Shown here one piece after another: positions 10,001-22,000 of a stretch of DNA of 64,000 bases (within the stretch, counting starts at the first letter, position 1; every line of letters starts with the position of its first letter). Position numbers and translations under genes: made by a program. The stretch covers positions 9,038 to 73,037 of the forward strand of contig RWJK01001539.1 of NCBI GenBank assembly GCA_004335835.1, written 5' to 3'. This DNA is from Scenedesmus sp. ARA3. Taxonomy: Eukaryota; Chlorophyta; Chlorophyceae; Sphaeropleales; Scenedesmaceae. The notes beneath the pieces were generated by a model, which made no database searches, was not told the origin of the DNA, and worked only from the letters and a program-made list of their open reading frames with translations.

Positions 10001-13000
10001 GCTTCGAAAACTCACACTTACAGTGAGACTGTTGCCCGGTTCAAACACACATCTTTTTCTTTCTGCGTCCCAATCTTCTGCTGCTTCACCCAGCCTGCCT
10101 TGCCCAGTGGGCACCTACCAGCCTGACCCCGCAGCAGCAACTGTCAGGTCCGCAGCAGTGGAGCTCACAGCCGCGCGCGCAGGTGGCAAGGCCAACACAC
10201 TGCCGTGCACGCGCTGCCCTGCGGGCCGCTCCACCATCCTCACACAAGCCAGCCTGGCCAGCCAGTGCATCCGTGAGTTGCAGGGTTGGTCAATGCAGCG
10301 CTGCAGGATTAACGCAGCGCCAGCGTGCTGCAGCTGCTTACACAGCAGATGCCGTGTGGCTGACATTTGCCTGCCTGTGGCTGTCAGTTGCGGCCTTTCC
10401 AATGCCAGCGACAGTGCTGTGTTGAGGCGATTCCCAGCAAGAGCTGCATGCATGCGGCTTGAGTGGTGCATCCAAGATTCACCTGCCTCCTGCCTCAACC
10501 TGCGCCACCAGCAGCACACACGCCCGACATCCAGAATGTCCAGGAAGCAAGTATGGCACCAGCACTTGCTGCTTTGCAAGCTGAAGCAGCTGCTGCGCCA
10601 CCTTTCCTGTTGCTTTCTTTGCAGCGGACTGCCCGCCTGGCTACGGCACGCAGCCGCCCGACTACAACCGTTGCCTGCCCGCACCTGTCGGCCGCTGGTG
10701 AGCTGTGCCACCACACCTGCTTGCGCTGCTGCAAATTGTGACTGTTTGCATGCAGTGCAGAACATCAGATCATTGCAGGGCCAAGTGCTGAGCTCACACT
10801 CAGGTGCATGAGCACAGCAGCGCTTCATGTGCCAAGTGCTGAGCCACGCAGCTTTGTACAGCCTTGCGCATGCCCTACACAGCTGCAGCCATAGCAGGAA
10901 CTTGGACTACACGCTTAGCTGTTACATGTCGGCAACACACGCGTCTTACAGTAACTGACGCAGTTCGTGGCGTTCTCAAGCAGCAAATGGGTTGGTGCTG
11001 TGCACCGCAGGGCACCTGGCGGTCCTATCGGCCGCAGCAGCAGCCAGATCCAGCCCTGCCCATCAGGCAGGACCACAGTGCGCACAATGAGTGCAACCTC
11101 CAAGGACTGCATCGGTGAGCCCAGGCAGCTGTGGCCCTTGCAGGACAGCCCACGCTGCCTGCGCCTGTGCCTGTTTTTGTGCTCGATGCTGTGGGTGGGC
11201 CTAGGCATGTGACCGTGCCTGCCTGTGTCTGTGCCTGTGACTACGCCTGCCTGTGTCTCAGTGAGTGTGTCTGTGCTCATGCCTGTGCATGGGCAAGCAA
11301 TGGCCTTGCAAACCTCTTGTGCAGCAGCACATGTGGGGAAGCCAGGCACTGCTCCACGTTGCCTGTCAACTGGATGCGGCGCTCACTGCAGCCATGTCAA
11401 GGGAATCTGCAGGCCTTGCACTCCCTCTTCGGCTTAATGCCATCAAGCAGCAGTGCTGTGTAGCCCCACTTGCTCACTGCTGCTTCATGTATGCCTGTTT
11501 GTCGTGCTGCTGCAGCACGCACCACCCCTTCAGCCATCAGCCTCAGGGCCAATTCAGACAGCTACAGCTACACACTGGCCTCACTCACAGTGCCTGCAAA
11601 CCTTGGGGTGCTGGCGAATGACAACTACACAGACACGTGTGCAGCCAACACTGCGCGCGCAACACTGCTGGCTGTGCCTGTGAGGGGCAGTGTGGCCCTT
11701 GACACTGATGGGGGCTTTGTGTACACAGTCACAAACCCCACACCGCTAGGTAGGCCTGTGCATTGTCCGGCTTGCAGGGCAGGGCTTGTCTGCAGGGCTG
11801 TGGTATTTGCATCTGCAGGAGTGGCAGCACTCATTGTCCGATCTTGTATGATGCGTTTTCTAGCGATGACGTGCAAGCAGCTATAATGCAAGAACAGCAA
11901 GTGGTGCTGTGCAGCAGGCGCCTGTGTGTTACAAGGCCTCGTGATTCTCAAGCTCAGCACCTGGTTGTCTTGCTACTGCAGGGGTCAACGGTGATGACAG
12001 CTTCACATATACGCTGACAGACTGCAACGGCGACACAGACACAGGCAGCGTCGCGCTGCGCTTCGTGCGGCCCCCAACTGCCAACCCTGACGTCATCAAC
12101 TGGACTGGCAGCCAGACGAAGCGCGACGCGCCTGGCGTGCTGGTCAATGACGTGTACCCGGGCTGTGTGCTGTCTCGCGTGACAGTTGAGGTGATGCAGG
12201 AGGCCAAGTGGGGCCAGGTGCAGCTGAACAGCGATGGCGCGTGGGTGTACATCTCAAGGCTGAGGCCAGGTGAGGGCAGCGCGTGTGTACCCTGTTTTTT
12301 ATTAGGAGGATTGGACCAAATGGCTATCACTGCTCGCAACACAGTTCAACTCCTCTAGGTAGGTACAGGAGGTGCAGTGGCCAGCATCTTCTGCATATGT
12401 ATGATTGTAGCTTTGGCTGCAAAGCAGCTGCCGGTGCCCTACAGCAGCAGACCAACTGCTGATGTCAGCATCATGATAACCATACATCAAGCAACGTATG
12501 GGTGCCACTTTCAACTAAGCACCCTATCCCCGCTGTCACGTGCCGATGCACCCTACCTGCCTCTGCAGGCCAGTCAGATTGGTTTGTGTACCGCCTGACA
12601 GACTGCAACGGCAACACAGCCGAGGCCAACGTCACACTCAACTTCCAGCCGCAGCCAACCGCCAAGGACGACGTGTACGAGTACAATGGCGAGCCCTTCA
12701 CCAAGACCACAAATGTTGGAGTGCTTGCAAACGACGTCTCAGAGGGCTCAACAGAGCCGCTGACTGCCAAGCTGAAGACGCAGGCGCTTAATGGCTTTGT
12801 CAGCTTGAGCAGGGACGGCGCCTTCACCTACAGCCCCTCAACAGACCTGAGGGCATCCGGCAGCAGCAATGAACCCGTGCAGGCTGCGTCTGCAGATGTG
12901 ACGCCCTCCGCGGGCAGCGATGTGACGACAATGCAAGGTGCGGCCTCTGGTTTGTATGCTTGCGACAGCTGTGCGTGTATATTCCCGGGCACTGCATGTA

Positions 13001-16000
13001 AGGTTGGCGCTTCAGGAGTCCAGAAAACCCAGCAGTCATATGAATGGTAGCAAGACCGGGCGATACTCAACGGCTGATATCCAATCTGTGTGTGTCTTTG
13101 CGCCCAGCCACCGCAACTAAAGGGCGTGCCTCTAACGCAAGGCACCTCAAACACTCAAACAAACCACTAGCCCGCTAGCCTGTGTGTCCTTCAAAGCAGC
13201 AGCAGCAGCAGTCCCACATAGCAGACACAGCCCAGGCATCACCAGCTGCGCTCACTGCCCTGCAACAGCAGCACACTTGTCCTGCAACATCTGTCACACC
13301 CCACACCTCGCCCATGCAGCCGGCGACGACGTCTTCACCTACATCGTCACTGACGGCAACGGCTGGTCGTCCGAGGGCCGCGCCTTCATACGTTTTGTGC
13401 CGGACCCGCTGCCCACTGCTGCCAGCGACCTATACAACTACACCGGCAGCAGCACCTCGCAGCCGCTGGGCGCCATCCTTAGGAATGACGTCAACCCAGC
13501 CACCTGTGTGGCTAAGAATGTGTCACTGCTGGTGTCGCTGGACTCTGGTGTAAGGAATGGCGTGCTGACGCTGGCTCAGGACGGGCGATTCACCTACTCA
13601 GCCAACAGCAATCCGCCACGTGAGGCTTGCACGTTTCATGGATGATCGTCAAACTGCTAGAACAGCTGCCAGTTTCAATTGCATCGCTTGCAGCGTCCAG
13701 CAATGAGAGAGGATAGCTACATGTGGGTCCTGTGCCTGTTGCTGCTACCGCTCTCTTGTTGCCCCTCGCTTTGCACGCACCTTGTAAGGACACCAGTCAA
13801 CCCCCTGGCCCACCTTCCCTAGCCCTCTCACAACCTTCAACCTGTCTGCTATCCTTGTGCCCGCAGTGTCTGACTCGTTCACCTACAAGATCACCGACTG
13901 CAACCAGAAGACCGCCACAGCGCGCGTGGACCTGGTCTACCAGCCGCCACCAGTGGCCACAGCAGACAGCCGCCCCTACACAGGCGCAGGCTTCTCAGTG
14001 GTGGCTCCTGGGGTGCTGGGCAATGATCTGATCGCGCCTTACTGCTCGCCAGGCACTGTGACAGCCACCATCGTCACACAGGCCAGGCAGGGCGTCGTGA
14101 CGCTGCAGAAGGACGGCTCGTATGCATATGTGCCCAAGACCACCCCAGGTGATTGCACGCAAGGCAGCGCAAGGCAGGGCAATTTGCGCAGCTGCTGTGT
14201 GTGATGCGGTAGCAGCTGGAGCAGGAGAGTTGATGAGTCAGCGCTGAGCTGGCTTGTGTGCATGCCACATGGTGTCTCCTGTCCAGCTGACCAACAAAAG
14301 CAGCAGAGCTGCCTCGTGGTTTGATGACGCCTGTGCCTGCTGCGACTACAGCAAGCAGTGCTCATTTGCGCTTGCTGCGGATGCCGCTGCTGTTTTCCTG
14401 CTGCAGGCGTATCTGACACGTGGCAGTACCTGGTGACGGTGAGTGTGCTCCGCTTTTCAACTTGCAGTGGCTGCTTGCGCTAGCTCCCGTGGTACTTCTT
14501 CTTCACACATTTCTGGCAGCACGCATGGAGTATGTGCAATGTAGCGCAATGCAACTGATGGCAGCCGCCTACGCTTTGCTGCTGGTTGTGTGCACTGCAA
14601 CTGAAGCTGCTGCTGTGCTGTTGCCGCTACAAAACAACGCCTGCAGGACTGCAACGGCAACAGCGCGACAGGCACCGTCACCTTCACATACGTGCAGCCT
14701 GTGAAGGCCACAGATGACGTGTACGTGCAGTACGGCAGGGTGTACCAGCGCACAGCACGTGAAGGTGTGCTGGCGAATGACGTCACGCCCTCTGCCTGCC
14801 CGGCAGGCTCACTCAATGCGTCACAGATCCTGCTGTCAGGGCCCAAGAACGGTTACCTGGTGCTGGTGAGCAGTGTGACTAGTTCAACTCAACCAGCTGC
14901 AGCAGCAGCTGCTGCTGCTGCTGCTGCGGTTGTGTTTTGCAAGCTTGCTGTTGTGACAGTTGCGCAGATCTGCAAAGCTGGGCTTCCTGTTTGATAGTTG
15001 CTGTTCCTCTGCGGCAGATGGCAGATTCCACAGTACTGACACACCAAGCGCTGCTGCTGCTGCCTGCCTGGCCTGCTGCAGAACCTGGATGGCTCCTTCA
15101 TTTACACGCCTGGCACAAGGGGAGTTGATGACAGCTTCCAGTACATGGCCATGGACTGGTGCGCAGCTGCAGCAACACAGTACCATCAGTGCATCCTGCG
15201 TCAGTGCTTCCAGCCACCTGGTGTGCTTGATGCGTTGTGCGTTGCAAGGTTACCACGTACAACCATGCTTGCATGTTCCCCTGACGACTCAACTCGCTGC
15301 AGGAGTAGCATACGTGATGCTGTTGAGGGCCTTGTGTTGCTCACCAGCGTTGCTGTTATTGGCTGTTCCTCGCACTTGCCCCGCACAGCAACGGCAACAC
15401 CGACACAGCCACAGTGAGGCTGGTCTACTCAGCCAACGACCCCTTTGCAGCCACGCCAGTGGATGACCGCTACACCTGGAGCGGCACGTCCTTCAGTGTG
15501 AATGCTGACAAGGGTGTCATGGCAAATGACATCAAGGCCAATTGCACCAACGGAGGCACCCACACCACCACCCTGGCCTCATCCAGCAGCAGGGGCAACG
15601 TGGCGATGTGAGTGCTGCCCCTGCTGCTGCTGATGCCAAATACCGTGTTCTGTGATGTGACGTCAGCAGTGCTGCCGAGCAGCATTGTCGACAGCAATGG
15701 AAGCAGCTATAGGCAACACTGCTCTGCGCTGCTGTGTCTGCGGTTGCGGTGGTACAAACTCCAACCTGCACAGTCACCTGCGCTTACCACCGCTGGCTGC
15801 AGCACCTCGGCATCTGCTGCACCATCGCGCACACATTGATTTCCTGATGAGCTGCTCTGTGGTGCTGGCTATGCTGCCCTGCAGTGCATCTGATGGCAGC
15901 TTTGTCTACATTGCCACATCCTCCCCAGGTGCGGCCATACAAAGCTTTTGTGCATCCGAACATGATGAGATGTGTAGCATCAGACAGCCGACAGCATGCC

Positions 16001-19000
16001 TTATGTCTGATCTTTCCAGGAACAACACACAACTGCTGTTGGCATGGCAGCTGTGGCTTCAGCAACCCTGCCTGGCTGCTGACCTGTTGGACAGCTCAAG
16101 GAACTCACAGTGCGCTTGTTTTGTGCTGCATGCTGCTGCAGGCTCCGACAGCTTTGCTTACAGGCTGACAGACTGCAGCGGCAACATCAAGACTGCGACA
16201 GTCACGCTGGTGTACATTGCGCCACCAGTGGCGGTGGCCGATAGATGGTGAGCCTCCCAATGACACACCCAACCAACCCAGCATTGCAGGATGCAACGCT
16301 GCAGCCGCCAGCAGCTGCTGCATCCTCGGGGGTGGACATTGCGAAGCACAGCAGTCTCCTGCCTGAAATCGACCGCACGCACATGTGTAGATGTCTGTGT
16401 GAGGCAAACACACCGCACGGCTGCCATATAATACGCGCCTGCTCTGCACTGCACAGGACCTACACCAGCAACCGCCTGAACATCCCAGCGCCTGGCCTGC
16501 TGGCCAATGACAAGTGGGACTGCCCGGATGGCAGCCTCACACTGACAGGGCCCAGCAAGACAGCCAATGGCCTGCTGGCCATAGACCCCAAGGACGGCTC
16601 CTTCAGCTACATCGCATCCACAACGCCCAGTGAGTCGCAGGCGCAGCTTTGTTATGTGTCAAGAACGTGTTTCATTTCGCAGTACATTGCATTGACACTT
16701 TAAAGGTTCTGTGTTTCTCGCTGTGCGCTGCGATCTGCTGCACAAAGAGGATCACCAGCTTGCTGCACCCAAATGCACGCGTGCACAACCTGTCGCTGCT
16801 GCCCCCGTGCAGGCCAGTCAGACTCGTTTGCCTACACACTCACCGACTGCAACGGCAACAGCGCGTCATCAACCGTCACGCTCGTCTATGCCGCGCCGCC
16901 AACCGCCAAGGACGACCTGTACGAGTTTGCTGGTGGCCAGATTGTGAAGCTGGCACCAGCCGGCGTGCTCACCAATGATGTGAATGCAGCCGCATGCCAG
17001 CTGACAAGTGGCTTGTCAGCCTCGCTGCTGGCCAAGCCTGCCAATGGAGCTGTGGTGCTAGACAAGGATGGTGCCTTTGTGTACACCCCCAGCAATGGCA
17101 TAGCAAGTGAGCGAGTGCTGCTGCTGCTGCATGTGCTACAAGTGGCAGGGTTGCTAGTCTGCCGTATGCTATGCAGTGGTGATGCTGCTTGGCATGCTTG
17201 ACATGTGCAGCCAGAGCAGACTGTGGGAAACACCCTGCCTGTTGCACACTGCGGCACTTCAAGCAGTAGATACTGCCATGTGATTGAATGCGTTGTGTCT
17301 GCTGCCTGTGCCTGCAGCTGCCAGCGACTCGTTCACCTACCAGGTCATAGGTGCGCTTGCCTTGATCGTGCATGTGTTGCACTCAGCTGCTTGCCTTGAT
17401 CGTGCATGTGTTGCACTCAGCTGCTTGCCTTGATCGTGCATGTGTTGCACTCAGCTGCTTGCAGTTGTCGCCGGCGCCGCGTTAGCATGCTGCCTAGCTG
17501 ATGTGCAGCCCGCTGTCGACCACTAGCAATCACTGGCTGTCTCACCTGCGTCAACCCTAACTATCACACCTGTGCCAGCAGCATGTAGTGCTGCACTTTT
17601 TGTTGCATTGCATGGAGCTTTGTCAGCAGCAGCCGTCATTGTCCAAAATACTGTCCTCTTCACCTTGCCACACCCAACAACCAAATGCGTTTCTGCTGCA
17701 GACTGCAACAGCAACACTGCCTCAGCGACTGTGACTCTCAGGTACATTCAGCCAGTGCCGCCATTGGCATCCCCGGAGTCCTTCACTTTCAGCGGCAGCA
17801 ACGGCGCAGCCAGCATCACCCGCCCTGCAGGCACGCTCACCTCAAATGACAAGTGGAGCAGCTCGTGCCTGGGCAGCAGCAACAGGAGCGTGGTGTCACT
17901 AGTTACACCGCCCGTGACTGGCCAGCTGTCGGTTGGTGAGGACGGAGGCTTCACATACACCGTGGCAAGCACGTCCGGTGAGCGGCTACATTGGCATTCC
18001 TGACAGGCTGTGCTGCTGGCCGTGAACTGCTCTGCTGGGCCTTGCAATGCCACAGCTTGTGCATCGGGTGGCCTTGACCTGCACTGATGCTGCTGGTGGC
18101 ATGCTTGCTGCACGTCATGGTGAAATGCATCTGCACTGTTCCCCAGCCCATGTTATTGCCTGCAATGTCACTCAGCTGATGGGAAGTTGCCTGCAACCTC
18201 CCATCAGCTGACTGACTTCGCAGGCAAGCCAGTGGCAATGCAGATCTGACACGGCGTGGGTGCTCTTTGCTTGTGCTGGTGCTGCTGCAGGCAGCAGTGC
18301 CATCAGGAGTGTCTTCTTTGTGTACAAGCTCACAGACTGCAACGGCCTGTCAGACACAGCACGCGTCGACCTCAACTATGCCCAGCCGCCTATCCCTGTC
18401 AATGACAGGATCCCTTACTCCGCCTCCTTCTTCAGGACAGCAGCACAGGGTGTGCTGGTCAACGACCAGAACTCCCCCGCCTGCCCCAACACGCCTGCGA
18501 CGGCATCAGTTGTGACACCCCCGAGGAACACGTTGAGCCTCAACCCTGATGGCAGCTTCAACTACCTGGTGCTCACCACAGGCGACGACTCCTTCGTCTA
18601 CCGCGTCACGGTGAGGAGCAGGTGCCAGGTGGAGTTTCATGCATCTGCTGCTGTGCGACTGCTGGAAAACACCGGTATCTATGCAGCCTGCGTACACGAT
18701 TCATATTGCCAGAGAAGAAGTGAGGATCGACTGTCTCTTGATGCATGTGCCTTGCCCTGTTGCGCCTGCAGGACTGCAACGGCAACAGCGCCACCGCCAC
18801 CGTCGACCTGCCGTTTGTGGCAGCATCCACAGCCACAGACGACAGCTTCAGGTATGTGGGCGGGCGCGTCACCAAGGTGGCCTCTCAGGGCGTGCTGATC
18901 AACGACATCGCGGCGCCATCCTGCCAGAGCGGCGCACTGACGGCTGCGCTGGTGACCGCGCCGGTGAATGGCGTGCTGACTGGAGGGCTGTCGCGGGACG

Positions 19001-22000
19001 GCGCCTTTGTGTACGACCCCTTCTCCATCCCAGGTGAGCTATGTTTGTTGCGGCGGCTGCTTCCCGAGGCAACTGGAGGCAGGTGCTATATGCCATGCAA
19101 AACACTGATGGCAAGCCGCGGATTCCTGTGCTGCATCATACTGCTCCCTGCAGTGTGCTCATCTTCCACAGTCGTGCAGCCTTCTGGCCAGCCGGCCCAT
19201 GCGCACTGCCTTGCAACCTCCTCATGTGGCATGTGTGTGCACATTACGGCACCCAGGCACTCACTGCAGCGTGTTTCACCCGCTGCACCTGCTGTTTGTT
19301 TGTGCTGTGCGCAGGCACCGATGACCAGTTCACGTACAGGATCACAGGTGTGTTCGCTGCTGACACACTGCAGCACTGCCAGATGGCAGAACTGCTTGTG
19401 AGCAGCAAGTTGATCTAGAGCAGCGCTGTACAATCCAGGTGCTTGAGAGAGTACATGTAACCTACATGCACACACGTACAGGCCTGCACCTTCATCAACT
19501 CACTCCCTGACTTGTAAACTTGCACCGTGCAGACTGCAACAGCATCACCGCAACAGCCACAGTGAAGCTGGTCTACTCGACCAATGACCCCATGGCCCTG
19601 CTGGCAGTTGATGACAAGTACAGCTTCAGCAGCAGCATCACCATCCCCACAGCGCGCGGCGTGCTGGTGAATGACAGGAATGCAGCCTCCTGCACTGCGC
19701 CGCTGGTGCCAACGGTGCTGACGGCAGCAGCCAGGGGCACGGTCAGCCTCAGCACTGATGGCAGCTTCTCATACGTGCCTGGAGCCACCCCAGGTGAGGC
19801 GCAATAGCAGCCAGCTCCCTGCTACCATGAGCAAGGAGCAAAAGCAAAGCAAGCAAGCAAGCAAGCAGGCAAGCAAGCAAGCAAGCAAGCAAGCAGGGGC
19901 TTTTCAGCAGGCTGCAGTGGCATGTGCCTGTTGTGGCTAGACTACATATATATTCGAGCCACAGCAGCAAGTGCTGAGGCAGCTAGCAGTGGTGGCCAGC
20001 AGTCATGGGAATCCGCCGGTGGTGACCATGCCTTTACACGCTGCACATCCAAGCATGTCGCTCTTGTCATGCTAAGGGTGCAGCTGCTGGAGGCTGCACG
20101 ATCAATTGCGCCAATCAACTAGGGGTGCTGCCGTGAAGTCAAGCTCCTGGTCATTGGACAACTATGGTGAGGCGCTGCCACTCATGCTGCTGCTGCTGCT
20201 GCTGCTGCTGTTATGTCATTGCTTCATCCTGCCAAGCAGGTGATGACTCCTTCGAGTACCAGATCAGGGACTGCACAGGTGAGCGCCTGGGTAGAGACAG
20301 CACGCACATTCTGCGCCGCGTGCACTCCACACAGTGCTGCTCGTTGGTTGACAAGCTTGCATCTGCTGTCTGCTCAGCAAACGATTGTGCAACACCGCTT
20401 TCAAAAACCATCCAGTACCAAATGATAGTCGGCTCGCTGACTGTTCTTCCTGATGTTTGTTTGCCTGCAGGCATCACTGACAGGGGCATGGTCACGCTGT
20501 CCTACGTGGCGCCGCCAGACGCAGTGCCGGACGCCTATCGTTACACCGGCCTGCCTTTCTCTGTGGCAGCGCCTGGCGTGCTCAGCAATGACAAGTATGG
20601 AGCCAACTGCGCTGTGCGGGTGGGGCCTTCATCCATCACTACTGCCAGTGGCACTTTCACGCTGGCGCCTGATGGCGGCTTCTCTTACAGCAGCAGCGCT
20701 GCTGGCAGGCTGGCCAGTGACTCCTTCACCTACAACCTCACGGTGGGTGTGCACAGCTGCAAGGAGGCAGCAACAGGAATAGGGTTTGCCGCAAACTTTG
20801 GTTGGTCCCAGATGAGCTTACCCTGCCAGTGCGCCAAGCTCTGCGGCAACGTGTTTTTTTAACACACTAGCTTGAGTGGTTTGACGTAGAGTGGTTTTTG
20901 CTTTTGCACCTACTATTTGGATGCAGGACGCTGCTTGCCCAGCTGCACTGCAGCAGTGGGGGTTGCCTCACTTGCGCGTCTTGCTGCTGCTGTACAGGAC
21001 TGCAATGGCAACGCGGACACTGCTGTTGTTACCCTGACGTTTGTGGAGCCCCCAACTGCCATAGCAGACACCTATACGCACACTGGCAGCTCCCTTACTG
21101 TTGTTGATAGTGCGCAAGTGCGAGGCATCCTGTTCAATGACCTGAACCCAGCCTGCCCTGGCAAGCCACTAATTGCCACCGTGGTGAACCCAACCACAAG
21201 GGGTGTGGTCACACTCACCACGGACGGAGGGTTCACATATGTTCCCAACCCAAATGTGCAGCCGGGTGAGTGCTTGTTGCTTCAGTTGTCAGTGACACAT
21301 GTTACATATTTCGGAGGCAGACAGCACGATGTGTGTAACTCATAAAGCTGCTGTGCGCTGGCAACTTTACTGCTTGTGCAGCCAGGCAGTCAAGCTGTCA
21401 CGCACCACTGACGCAACGCTGTTTAAAACTCAGAACGACAACAAGTATTTGCGTGTGTGCGCACTCCTTGCTGCTCGCGCTGCAGGCGACGATGTCTTCA
21501 CGTACATGACCACTGGTGAGTGCAAACCCTGGTGCTCCCAGCTACAGCTGTGGATGTGTATGCTGCGCAAGACACACACACCGCTACCAGTAGCTTAGCC
21601 GGATGGTGCTGCTCTTTTTCAGGGTGCTTCATACTGCATGCATCCAACAGGTGTTGCTGCAATGCCGGCTAACTCTGCAGGCCAGTAAAGGAAGAATGGT
21701 CTGATGGCAGCTGCCCTTGCTGACCTTGTATCTGTTGCCAACAGGTTTCGGTTTGTATGCCGTAGTGACCAGCTGCAGCTGCATTTCAACAGTCAAGCAG
21801 CTCTGACCACACATCATCGCCTCTCTGCCCTGCTCCGTCGCACCTATCTCCTGTCCATGTGTTGCTGCAGACTGCAACAGCAACAGCGCAAACGCCACAG
21901 TCACGCTCAAGTACGTAGCGCCACCGAAGGCAGTGGCAGACAGCTACAGCTACCCTGGGGGCTCTTTCACCCTGGTGGACAGTGCAGCAACACGCGGCAT

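Larger units (their letters stand above)
6877..11114 (+). other. Exons 1-10: signal peptide, poly-Ser, ephrin-receptor-like Cys modules
   Basis: Exons: 6877-7215, 7690-7918, 8216-8253, 8327-8520, 8842-8919, 9264-9364, 9642-9690, 10094-10272, 10625-10697, 11011-11114. They encode about residues 1-461. The recurring pattern is CPxGxY/F/R...G..S/T...C..C, for example CPVGSYTADTGATSKAAC, CLPCPAGRVSPRGS, CVMCPAGRYSLGGATARC, CPAGTFSPGGSFAPC and CPVGTYQPD. This matches the Cys-rich modules found N-terminal to many large extracellular proteins. Several introns split a Cys codon (TG|C or T|GC), which helps fix the borders. The end of exon 1 (donor at 7216) and the start of exon 4 (acceptor before 8327) were chosen by phase and by the Cys spacing; other choices are possible. 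Confidence 0.78.
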
